Positions 1 to 8,132 of a DNA stretch of 25,397 nucleotides are shown here, one piece after another. The position numbers were made by a program, and so were the translations under genes. The notes beneath the pieces were generated by a model. That model had not been told where the DNA came from, ran no database searches, and saw only the letters and a list, made by a program, of their open reading frames with translations. Position 1 is the stretch's first letter; each line of letters opens with the position of its first letter. The stretch is from Lachnospiraceae bacterium (GTDB lineage Bacteria; Bacillota; Clostridia; Lachnospirales; Lachnospiraceae), in assembly GCA_009774615.1 (NCBI GenBank), contig VSOC01000047.1:1-25397 (forward strand), read 5' to 3'.

Positions 1-1102
1 TTAAATTAAACATTTTCATCAGGCTCTTATTCCTTGGATCAGATTTTCCTCCCCTGCGCATCTGTTCCTTTCCAAGCCGAATATATCCAGGATTTTCCAG
101 TGTAAGTTTATCATCCTCCTTGATTATCGTAACACCGAATTTACCATAAAAATCTGTATTGATAATACAATTTGCTAACGCTTCTCTCAATGCTCTGTGA
201 ACAGGTGTATCATCAATCCGAAAACCGCCCTCTATTTTAAATGGTACCTTGATATCCTTAATGATTTTATTGTATACACGGAAATAAAAATCAAATAAAT
301 TCCCGGACCATTCCCCTGACGAAGATTGAAGCCTGTCTGACCATCTGATAACCATATCCGGATTTTCCCTGTAATCCAAAAAATACTCTGGGAAATACCT
401 CACAATATCATACTCATTTCCAAACATAAGCATTCCGGCGGCAGTCGGATGAAGCCTTTTATCCTCTTTAGAAATGCCTGCTGCACCAATTACTCTCAGA
501 TACTCACTATCATCTAATCTTTCAAATGGATGTCCTGGCTTAAAAGATTTATGACTATTACGGTAACCGCGAACAGAATCTCCATTCAAATCTTCAATTT
601 CAGCCTCATCAAGTACTTCCATATCCATGGTTTCTTCTGCCTGATCTCTTAACATTGTCTTGACCTGCAGCCTGGTACAGTGATAATCTCCTTCCCAATT
701 TCTGCGGAAAGTTCCCCCAAACAGATCATCATTAATATATACCGGCTTTTGTTCCCTTTTTGCACTCGGAACCCATATTACCATGATTACATCACCTGTA
801 TCGTTCAGTGAAAAAGTTTCCACATCGTCATCCTTTAGAAGATTTATACTTACCTTTTTGCGGTTGTTAAGAGTATCCCAAAAAGTCTTTTTCAACTTTG
901 GTGCATTTTTCAGTCCAGTTGTATGCCAATTACCATCTTTATCTTCTTTTACACCAAGAATAATAACTCCGCCATAGCAGTTGGCAAAAGCAGAGTAAGT
1001 ATCCCATAAGCTATTGGGCAAGCCTGCTTCTGCTTTTTTTACTTCTCTGCGATTGTCCTCTCTGTAGGAATCAAATTTTGACAAATCGAATAACTCTTCC
1101 AT
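1..1102 (-). CDS. AlbA_2/Schlafen-type putative DNA-binding, ATP-binding protein (partial)
   Basis: The reading frame is open from the ATG at 1102 to the window edge, giving 367 residues with the C-terminus missing. It was read by hand on the minus strand. The N-terminus (EELFDLSKFDSYREDN, then SAFANCYGGVIILGVKED) fits the Schlafen AlbA_2 domain at about residues 10-130. Further on, HRALREALANCIINTDF fits the HATPase_c_4 motif (usually REAL.NAL.HRDY) at about residue 310. Family members are usually 400-500 aa, so roughly 50-100 residues lie outside. GAGGAG precedes the ATG at good spacing. Such proteins are variously annotated as transcriptional regulators or helicase-related ATP-binding proteins and often sit in accessory or defence islands, but their biochemical role is poorly defined. 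A 16-bp palindrome just upstream suggests regulation at its own promoter. Family is fairly sure, function is not. Confidence 0.85.
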   Translation of the reverse strand, partial: MEELFDLSKFDSYREDNRREVKKAEAGLPNSLWDTYSAFANCYGGVIILGVKEDKDGNWHTTGLKNAPKLKKTFWDTLNNRKKVSINLLKDDDVETFSLNDTGDVIMVIWVPSAKREQKPVYINDDLFGGTFRRNWEGDYHCTRLQVKTMLRDQAEETMDMEVLDEAEIEDLNGDSVRGYRNSHKSFKPGHPFERLDDSEYLRVIGAAGISKEDKRLHPTAAGMLMFGNEYDIVRYFPEYFLDYRENPDMVIRWSDRLQSSSGEWSGNLFDFYFRVYNKIIKDIKVPFKIEGGFRIDDTPVHRALREALANCIINTDFYGKFGVTIIKEDDKLTLENPGYIRLGKEQMRRGGKSDPRNKSLMKMFNL

Positions 1103-1128
1103 TACTGCTCCTCACTTTAAATCCCCTA

Positions 1129-1144
1129 TATATTTGCAAATATA
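1129..1144. promoter_or_regulatory. Perfect 16-bp palindrome upstream of the AlbA_2 gene (putative operator)
   Basis: TATATTTGCAAATATA is an exact palindrome located 27 bp upstream of the AlbA_2 start codon, next to its ribosome binding site. An even-length, gapless palindrome in this place is typical of a dimeric repressor site. No binding protein can be named from the sequence. Confidence 0.4.
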
Positions 1145-1286
1145 GGTTTCAGTTTCCGCTGCTTTCATTTAGTCCAAGCTTATTAATTATTCCATCTTTT
1201 CTTTCTGTACTAACCAGGCAACACCATAATTGAATTAGCAATCCTGTTTTCTTTCGTCATGGAAGTTATATAGTATCTTTGATAAA

Positions 1287-1408
1287 CTTCCCCGGTGCAA
1301 GCACTCAAACACCACAAGGGCGTTTGTCTCCTGCTTCGCAGGAGCGGGGTACTCGCCCCAACCTCGCTTCACTCGGTATTAGTTTGCACGATGCAAGCAT
1401 CGGGGAAT
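1287..1408 (-). ncRNA. Compact multi-hairpin element, candidate structured RNA or cis-regulatory leader
   Basis: An outer stem (TTCCCC at 1288-1293 with GGGGAA at 1402-1407) encloses six consecutive hairpins: 1295-1304, 1307-1325, 1328-1344, 1346-1359, 1361-1377 and 1390-1401. Almost every base is paired. Minus-strand RNA folds better than plus. The first and last hairpins become G(CUUG)C tetraloops, an A.C mismatch in the second becomes a G.U pair, and the 1361-1377 stem gains tandem G.A/A.G pairs. The element lies downstream of the helicase operon and about 185 bp before the AlbA_2 gene on the same strand. It could be a leader, an independent small RNA, or a folded DNA repeat. I do not recognise it as a known family. 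Confidence 0.5.
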
Positions 1409-1416
1409 GTACCCTC

Positions 1417-1673
1417 CTATGATTCAATCCCCAAAAGTAAAAATTTCATATCTTCTTCATTGCCAATGGTAAAAATTCCTTTTTTCGTTTCATATTGTAA
1501 GTCCGGGTAATTTTTGTAATTCCTTTGACAATATCTGAACACTGGATTTTCGCCACCCCCTTTTCCCTTTGCTGATATTATATCTCTTCACCAATTTTCC
1601 AATAAAGGTTAATGCTTTCCGTAATTACCATTTTTATTGCCTGAAATTGTTTCTTATGAATCAATTCCTTCAT
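1417..1673 (-). pseudogene. Decayed DUF1016/YhcG-type PDDEXK nuclease N-terminal fragment
   Basis: From the ATG at 1673 the minus strand reads about 31 residues including FQAIKMVITESINLYWKIGEEI, then an in-frame TAA at 1578-1580. The next stretch continues in another frame as GW.KSSVQILSKELQKLPGLT. Together these match the N-terminal signature of DUF1016 proteins (LYWeIG followed by GWGksvv..LSkdLq...PG). A third frame continues to a TAG at 1417-1419 with a tail (FTIGNEEDMKFLLLGIES) that I cannot assign. Intact members are several hundred residues long and end in a PDDEXK nuclease domain, which is absent. The fragment is a frameshifted, internally deleted relic. It directly follows the helicase operon and suggests past turnover of accessory or defence genes here. 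Confidence 0.6.
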
Positions 1674-1730
1674 TTCATTTACAAAAGGTTAATATATAAT
1701 AATTTTCATATACTTTATATCCCTTCAACG

Positions 1731-1749
1731 CTCGCACCACTGGTGCGAG
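1731..1749. repeat. Short near-perfect inverted repeat
   Basis: CTCGCACCACTGGTGCGAG is a 9-bp perfect inverted repeat around one central base, standing out as GC-rich in an AT-rich intergenic stretch. A second small inverted repeat (CACTA-T-TAGTG, 1759-1769) lies beside it. There is no T-run, so this is not a convincing intrinsic terminator for the helicase operon ending at 1825. It could slow transcription, bind a regulator, or be a mobile-element remnant. Confidence 0.5.
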
Positions 1750-1824
1750 AATTAATGACACTATTAGTGATTATTCTTCTTAATACTCATACAAGAAATA
1801 ACTTCCACTTTTTGAAAGCATGAA

Positions 1825-4800
1825 TCAATCATTAAAACATTTTTTCCATCCATTACGAATCAATTCATCCGCTTTCGGTAAAGCATATTTCAAAAGTTTA
1901 TCCGCAAGTGTAATTGTCCCTGCTGGCAGCAAAATACTGTTTTCACACCACATCGCCGGATATGCAGCAATCTTACATTTTTTATTTCGCATCACAACAA
2001 AATGATGTATCCCATCCCCAACTATTTTATATTCCGCTCCCAAAGCATTTAATGGTTCCAGCAATTTTTCCTGTTGTTCATAAGATAATTCTGACGGAAG
2101 ATTGGAATTTTCGCACCATTCCAACAGTTCCAATGCTGCAAAACGGTCTAACAAGCTATGAACTCGTTGATTCCAGTAATGCATCAAACATTCATGACAG
2201 GCGCTGTCACACTTGGCATGGCAGCTTATCAAAACCTTTTTTGTTTTCTCCATCAGCTCTTCTGTCCTTTCCGCCAATGCAGAACAATACCCTGCTCCAC
2301 TAGAAAGACTATCAAACAAAAAGACATCTACATACGCTTTAAAAGCATCTCCTGAATATCGCAATCGATATCCGCTTTTGATTTCATTGAATTCAATATC
2401 CAACAGGCGTCCGCCTGCCAAAGTCATCGCCTCTGCTAAAGTCTGTCCGGCTCTTCGTATCCAAAGCCCACCAGGATTTACATTTATTCGTTTTGCATCA
2501 AGAGTAATCTCATACACTACCATGTCTGTTCTAAACTGATTGCCCAGATAGGTGTTTACAACTCTTCCTGTCCCGTGATAACAACTATAATTTGTATATG
2601 GATGGCGATACGGTTTATATATTTTCCTAAGAATCGTTTCATCATCCCCGGGAACCGCAGCCCCACAATCTTTGCAGACCATAAAGCCTGTAGATTTAGG
2701 CCCCTTATTCAAGATAATCAACGGATCATTGGCTCTCTTTGAATAGCGCAGATTACTAAAACTTCTTACTGTTTCCATCTCACTTTCTTTCGGGGTAATA
2801 GAGTAACAAGGTTCCTCTGCATAAGTCATTTCCGCTTCAGCCCCTGCTTCCCTAGCACTTGTTCCGTTGACAGGCGCAAATCCCCACGGCTTTAGCATCT
2901 TTTGGCTTCGAATAGTGGATTTTCCACAAAATGGGCATTGGTTCTCATATTTCAATCCCATCCAACTGCAGGCAGAAGCTCCACAATAATATAGATCTTT
3001 AAAATATTCTTTACTTTTACTTTCAAAAAACGGCCGAGCAGGATGTTCCTGCTCATCCGCACGAAATTTTGAATGAAAGCTGTAAATACCACCTGATTTA
3101 TAAGTAATCTTATTAATCACCACTAACCGTCCAGGTGCGTATTCACTAATCGCTATGTCCAAAGCGCGTTCCGGCTTTTGTTCAATGGATGATCCCTTTT
3201 CATTTTCTACATAAAAACCTACAACATCTTTAGGAAAAGAATATGTTGGAAAAATCCCTCTTTCCAAAAAAATGTCTAGCACGCTTTTTTCTTGATTATC
3301 ATCATCCTGATATTCCTCTGGGAATTCTTCCGTGTTTTGTTTCAATTCTTCCAATTGAAACAAAATTTCTTCTTTATATTCCGCTATATTGAAGTCTATC
3401 CCTTCTGGGATAAGTGTTTCCAACTCAAAATCCGGTTCTCTTTTCTCACTGATAAACTTTTCAAAATTTTTAAAATCAGTCCGGAAAAAATCATGAATCC
3501 TAACTTCATCTGCTCCTGTTTCCATCCTGTCAAAAAACTCCGTAGCACAAATTACATTCATATGTCGATATGCTAATTTTTTATTGTCAACATCAATCCA
3601 TGGCGTTCTGGGAACACCAGAAATGATTTTTTCAGGATTATGAAAGTAATAACTGTCATGAGGCCTATTGTCTGTATATGTGACAATCGTGGATATCGCT
3701 GCACTTTTCCGGCCTGCACGCCCAGCACGCTGCTGATAATTTTCCCGCATAGGAGGAATATTTCTCAAACCAACTGCCATCAGTGAACCAATATCAATAC
3801 CAACCTCCATAGTCGTAGTACAACTCAATATATCTACCGGACGATCATTGTCTACATGGACATTTTGAAATCTCATTTCAAAATCTTCCGTAGTTGACCA
3901 TGTTTTTTGCCGCTGATCCTTATGAGAAAGCTGTGCGGTATGCTCTTCTGTGTTAATTCGCGTCATATATGCCTGCGGATCACCATGCACCGCTCCCAAG
4001 ACAGGCACCCGCCAGAATTTAATTCCATCAAAATCTTCCTTCGTCATCTTTCTAGGAATCCCTTTCCCACAGTGTACACATTTTCCCCACAATACGAAAG
4101 GAAACACGCCACTACATCTGGGGCATTTATACCATTCATGATTTTCACCAAAGCGTAACATAATCATATCCGAATTGAGATACATGGAGGACGTGTGATT
4201 GCCTTTGGCAAGGAACTTGCACAACTGTCTGACCACAATTTGAATTTGAGTCTTTGTGAATCCCTGAACTTCCAACATTTTCCTAATTCTGGGTGGCAAT
4301 TCGTTTCCATTCCCAATACCCAGCCGGGGATATGCAGTAATATTTCTTCGCACATCATCATCAATTTCAGAACCCACCGCATACTGTGAAGTCATAATTT
4401 CCATTGCCCATGCGGAAAATAACACCTTGAACTCATCTAATGACATTTCAATTTCTGCTTCCTCCAGTTCCTCTTCGATTTCATCAAAGGTTTCCTCGTC
4501 AATATCACAAGGCTCCACCCAACATAATCCTGCATCTGTCAAAGACCGAAAGCTGCTACACAACTGTCGCAGTAAATGTTCATAATACTGACTTGGTTTA
4601 TGTTTAAAGTATTTATTAATGACAACATTATACTTTATCTTGTCCTGCTTTTTCTCATATAACTCCTTCATCTTCTTTAAATCTTCCAATAATTCCGTTT
4701 CATTATTTCCATAAAAAAACTGAAGTCCATTTTGATAAGCAACTTTCAAAAAAACCGCATACAAAATGTTCAATGTTGGAATTTTATGATTTCGTTCTGC

Positions 4801-7101
4801 CCACTCCTGAAGCTCTTTCACTGCAACCGTCAGCGCTTTTTTCATAGCCCATTCATCTGCCGCATGGGTCAAGTCCCTTGCCAGAACAGCAGCACGCTGT
4901 CTGCTGTCTGAAAACAGCAAAACTTTTCGTCCACCATTGGCCTCATTCTTATATTGAGAAACAGGCGGCTGTACATAGAATTGCTCCGATACCAGATTGA
5001 AAAACGGTTCATTTCCTTTAGTAACAAAGTCTGTTGCCTCAAAACGCATTTTGTCGCATTTTGGACAAGTCCCAAATGTCCATAAATCCGGCCTACCCTT
5101 AACTTCCATATCACAGTATGCTACCTGAATACAGTTTTTCTCCCCGTCAGACTTCTCGGAAAATTTGTCCAAGTATCCTGTCAGCGCATTCAGATACGCA
5201 ATTTGAATCTTTCTGTTTCCTTTACTTCTTTTAAAATTGCCATCCTGATGAATCGGATAGAAAAGAACTTCTTTCAAGTTATCCGTAAACTGGATACCCG
5301 GCTCATTCCAGACAAAAGGATTTTCATGTTCAGATACATTCATATATCCCCGCAGAAACAATGCACCACAAGATCTTTCATTCAGCAGTTCATATATCAT
5401 GCCTCCACATTTACAACGTGTTCCTGGTTTTCGCAGATAGATGCGACCTAATCCAAGCCCTGCATCCTCATGATTCTTTTCTGTACAGGCTGGATTGGAA
5501 CAGGCATAAATCCCCTGCAATCCCCGAAACACCATATGCAGTCTGGCAGGATACAGAACCTTCCCCTCAGTATTTTTTGCAAATGGAGCGATTGCAAGCA
5601 ATACGCTGGTCGCCTTTTCCGCAGCAGAGGATTCACTTTTGGGGAACGCAATTTTCACTAATTTTTTAAAGCTGACTGCATGTCCCCGAGTCTGTTTTAA
5701 AATCCGCAACATTGGATTACACAAACGCAAACAATTATACAGCCATGTTCCGACATTTCCTTCGTTTTCAGAGCCATTGTATACAGGCAAGTTTACCCTC
5801 CTGGCGAAATCCATAATTGCCAGGTAGCGCCCATTCCAGTCCTGCTGCAGTGAATCCAAATCGTAATCTATAAGAACAATCGGGTCAAACTCTCTGCCAT
5901 TTTCTGAAAGTTTCTCCGCTGTTCCTTTGATTAGTACAAACGTATTTTTGTTTTTTTGTTGAGCACTTAAGTCACAAGCAAATTGGTATACTTCTCTCTC
6001 CTTTTCTTTTTCTGATGGAACGCTGGCGCTGGTAAGAATAAACTGTACCTGATTGCGCTTAATACCCAGCTTATGTAATAATCTACGCACCAAAAGAGCA
6101 ACTTCTCCTCCAGATGAACCCCGATACATGTGGGCTTCATCCATAATGAACAATAACTTATTCTCTGGAGCACTATCAATCCATTCCTTCGTCCTGTTCC
6201 AAATTCCCTTTTCAATAGGACGCATCAACATATATTCCAGCATAGAATAATTTGTAATTAATATATCGGGGCAATACTGATGCATTTCATGGCGGGTTAT
6301 TAACTCCGCATCTTCTGGATCTGTCAAGCAATCCTCTTGTTTTCGCAAACGTCCCACAAAAGCTTCCAAATCTTTTTTAGAGGGATATTTTCCAAGTTCA
6401 CGAAGCTTTTTCTTAGTTTCTTCTGGCTGTTTAAGAATATCTCTCTCCATTGTATCAGCCAAATTCAAGTTTTGATTCCTGTCAGCCCTACCTGAATATG
6501 GTGTACGGCCGGTATACATCCCAAACTGCACTACCCTGCTTCCTGGAGCCATTTCATTGATTAGGCTATGAAAACCGTTTTCACCATTGCCGATCATGCG
6601 TCGAAGTCTTCCCAACTGATCAGAAACCAACGCATTCATTGGATACAGCATAATTGCCCGCACCCCGCGAATTTCCCATGTTGTAGGAGAACGCATTTGC
6701 TCCAGAACCAGTTTACTCACCATTGGCCACATAAAACATTCTGTTTTTCCAGATCCTGTACCCGTAGCGATGAAAAGGTCTTGTCCTTGATAAAATGCTT
6801 CTAAAGCTTCGATCTGGTGTTTATATGGATTCCTGAACACGCCTAAATCTAACTCTGCCATTTTCAGGAGAATTCTTTTGACATCCATCTCCAATGCTGC
6901 GCCATTAATTCCCCCTTCTGCTTCCAAATAAGCGGGATTGGCCTCTATATAAGGTTCCTGAAACACCATCCCCGCTTTCCGCAATTCTTTTCCACACGCA
7001 GCACGTAATGAGTCATTTTTACCAAGATATTCAGTATTAATATAATCCAGCAACCGATTTCTGATGGCATCATAAGTGTTTCTTACTCCATATTTATCCA
7101 T
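1825..7101 (-). CDS. Large DEAH-box helicase with DUF1998-type C-terminus, DruE-like
   Basis: This 1758-residue protein has a superfamily 2 helicase core. Its motifs are Walker A TGTGSGKT (113-120), DEAH (321-324), TSAS (357-360) and motif VI QQRAGRAGR (about 1122-1130). A long insertion separates the two RecA-like lobes. Several zinc-ribbon-like CxxC pairs occur (CPKC near 690, CPRC...CVHC near 990-1010, CPFC near 1390). A four-cysteine cluster (C-x3-C-x3-C-x2-C, about 1627-1640) resembles the DUF1998 metal site of MrfA and DISARM/Druantia helicases. The length fits DruE, the helicase found last in Druantia operons. MrfA itself is under half this size. It overlaps the preceding gene by 8 bp (ATG at 7101, stop at 7094) and is the last gene of a four-gene operon. 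Inferred role: ATP-driven translocation on foreign DNA in anti-phage defence. Helicase assignment is near certain, the DruE relationship likely. Confidence 0.88.
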   Translation of the reverse strand: MDKYGVRNTYDAIRNRLLDYINTEYLGKNDSLRAACGKELRKAGMVFQEPYIEANPAYLEAEGGINGAALEMDVKRILLKMAELDLGVFRNPYKHQIEALEAFYQGQDLFIATGTGSGKTECFMWPMVSKLVLEQMRSPTTWEIRGVRAIMLYPMNALVSDQLGRLRRMIGNGENGFHSLINEMAPGSRVVQFGMYTGRTPYSGRADRNQNLNLADTMERDILKQPEETKKKLRELGKYPSKKDLEAFVGRLRKQEDCLTDPEDAELITRHEMHQYCPDILITNYSMLEYMLMRPIEKGIWNRTKEWIDSAPENKLLFIMDEAHMYRGSSGGEVALLVRRLLHKLGIKRNQVQFILTSASVPSEKEKEREVYQFACDLSAQQKNKNTFVLIKGTAEKLSENGREFDPIVLIDYDLDSLQQDWNGRYLAIMDFARRVNLPVYNGSENEGNVGTWLYNCLRLCNPMLRILKQTRGHAVSFKKLVKIAFPKSESSAAEKATSVLLAIAPFAKNTEGKVLYPARLHMVFRGLQGIYACSNPACTEKNHEDAGLGLGRIYLRKPGTRCKCGGMIYELLNERSCGALFLRGYMNVSEHENPFVWNEPGIQFTDNLKEVLFYPIHQDGNFKRSKGNRKIQIAYLNALTGYLDKFSEKSDGEKNCIQVAYCDMEVKGRPDLWTFGTCPKCDKMRFEATDFVTKGNEPFFNLVSEQFYVQPPVSQYKNEANGGRKVLLFSDSRQRAAVLARDLTHAADEWAMKKALTVAVKELQEWAERNHKIPTLNILYAVFLKVAYQNGLQFFYGNNETELLEDLKKMKELYEKKQDKIKYNVVINKYFKHKPSQYYEHLLRQLCSSFRSLTDAGLCWVEPCDIDEETFDEIEEELEEAEIEMSLDEFKVLFSAWAMEIMTSQYAVGSEIDDDVRRNITAYPRLGIGNGNELPPRIRKMLEVQGFTKTQIQIVVRQLCKFLAKGNHTSSMYLNSDMIMLRFGENHEWYKCPRCSGVFPFVLWGKCVHCGKGIPRKMTKEDFDGIKFWRVPVLGAVHGDPQAYMTRINTEEHTAQLSHKDQRQKTWSTTEDFEMRFQNVHVDNDRPVDILSCTTTMEVGIDIGSLMAVGLRNIPPMRENYQQRAGRAGRKSAAISTIVTYTDNRPHDSYYFHNPEKIISGVPRTPWIDVDNKKLAYRHMNVICATEFFDRMETGADEVRIHDFFRTDFKNFEKFISEKREPDFELETLIPEGIDFNIAEYKEEILFQLEELKQNTEEFPEEYQDDDNQEKSVLDIFLERGIFPTYSFPKDVVGFYVENEKGSSIEQKPERALDIAISEYAPGRLVVINKITYKSGGIYSFHSKFRADEQEHPARPFFESKSKEYFKDLYYCGASACSWMGLKYENQCPFCGKSTIRSQKMLKPWGFAPVNGTSAREAGAEAEMTYAEEPCYSITPKESEMETVRSFSNLRYSKRANDPLIILNKGPKSTGFMVCKDCGAAVPGDDETILRKIYKPYRHPYTNYSCYHGTGRVVNTYLGNQFRTDMVVYEITLDAKRINVNPGGLWIRRAGQTLAEAMTLAGGRLLDIEFNEIKSGYRLRYSGDAFKAYVDVFLFDSLSSGAGYCSALAERTEELMEKTKKVLISCHAKCDSACHECLMHYWNQRVHSLLDRFAALELLEWCENSNLPSELSYEQQEKLLEPLNALGAEYKIVGDGIHHFVVMRNKKCKIAAYPAMWCENSILLPAGTITLADKLLKYALPKADELIRNGWKKCFND

Positions 7102-8122
7102 GTCCTGTCCTTTCTTCTATCAGTTTTATCCCTAATCCACATAAGTGCGACTTTATAAATTCCCACACCAGCCCACCCATATCCCATTCCAGTTTATCCA
7201 TAATGGAATTGTGGGGCCATGCGTATGTTTCCAACAGAGAGTTTTCCTTTTGCGGTAAATGAATTCTCAATTTCACCAGAACATGGTCTGCACAGTGATA
7301 CACCTCTATCGGCACATCATTCCCTGCCATGTGTCTCATTGCCATCATGAACCGTCTATGTTCACTAACTTTCTGTAAGAACGGATCCACCCGATGTTCA
7401 TACAAGTATTCGTCCTGACGCAAAAGATAATACTCATATCCGTTTTGACAGATATTACGGCGGGCAAACCATATTCCTTTCACTGGTTTTGGCCGTTCCA
7501 ACTGCCAACAAGAATGATTATTTTTTGACTTCTTATATGCATTAAAATATTGAACATCCTTATTCATGCCCGCAGTTTTCCACCAAGCGGAGTGTACAAA
7601 ATCTCCAAACCATTCTGTTACATCTGTAACTGGCTCAGGTTTGAATATTGTGTTTTCTTGTATTTTTTGAAGCATTGCTATGCCTGAATAATATGTATTC
7701 TGCGAAAGTATCTCACCTTTTCTGCACCCCACTTTATCCGATAATAGCATTTGGCTGCTTCCTGCAAGAATAAGGTTTGTCCCAAATCCGACCTGCAGCA
7801 AATCCCCATGTCTTATCAGTCTGCCCTGCAGCACACCAATGGGGCGCTCTGTTTCTGATTCCGTTTCAAACCATGGCCTGGATTCTGGATGCCTTCTCAA
7901 CATTTCATTAAAGATAGCCGTACATTTATCAAAAATATGCCTTCTGCTCACCCCCTGTACATCCCCTTGTATACTGGTGACCGGTCGATCCAATGCTGCA
8001 GCTTTTACCCAACTAGCCATTGCTGAATACATAACTCTGCTGCAATATTGCATTTCTGATTCATTTTCAAACCTATCAATCCCTAAGTCAGCAGCCATAG
8101 CATATAGGATTCTATCTTTCAT
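7094..8122 (-). CDS. Uncharacterised 342-aa protein of the helicase operon
   Basis: I do not recognise this family. It begins 10 bp after the upstream gene ends and its stop overlaps the helicase start by 8 bp, so it is almost certainly co-translated and functionally linked. GAGG close to the ATG serves as ribosome binding site. The protein looks soluble: no signal peptide, membrane helix or coiled coil is evident. It is rich in aromatic and histidine residues, with tracts such as WFGDFVHSAWWK, GIWFARRNICQNGYEYYLLR and VEYHCADHVLVKLRI. The N-terminus (about 1-100) looks helical, with an RPVTSIQGDVQGVSRRHIF segment, and the C-terminal half mixes strand and helix. No nuclease, methyltransferase or ATPase motif is visible. 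A role as helicase adaptor or DNA-recognition partner is inference from operon position only. Confidence 0.85.
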   Translation of the reverse strand: MKDRILYAMAADLGIDRFENESEMQYCSRVMYSAMASWVKAAALDRPVTSIQGDVQGVSRRHIFDKCTAIFNEMLRRHPESRPWFETESETERPIGVLQGRLIRHGDLLQVGFGTNLILAGSSQMLLSDKVGCRKGEILSQNTYYSGIAMLQKIQENTIFKPEPVTDVTEWFGDFVHSAWWKTAGMNKDVQYFNAYKKSKNNHSCWQLERPKPVKGIWFARRNICQNGYEYYLLRQDEYLYEHRVDPFLQKVSEHRRFMMAMRHMAGNDVPIEVYHCADHVLVKLRIHLPQKENSLLETYAWPHNSIMDKLEWDMGGLVWEFIKSHLCGLGIKLIEERTGHG

Positions 8123-8132
8123 CCTCTGTACC

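Noticed and set aside
1145..1280. Coding remnant between the AlbA_2 gene and the multi-hairpin element
   Set aside because: Only very short frames occur and none resembles a known protein. I see nothing supportable here.
1287..1408. Retron msr/msd or integron attC array
   Set aside because: No reverse transcriptase or integron integrase lies in the window, and the branched layout does not show attC core sites.
1731..1769. Intrinsic terminator for the helicase operon
   Set aside because: Stems are present but no U-run follows on the minus strand.
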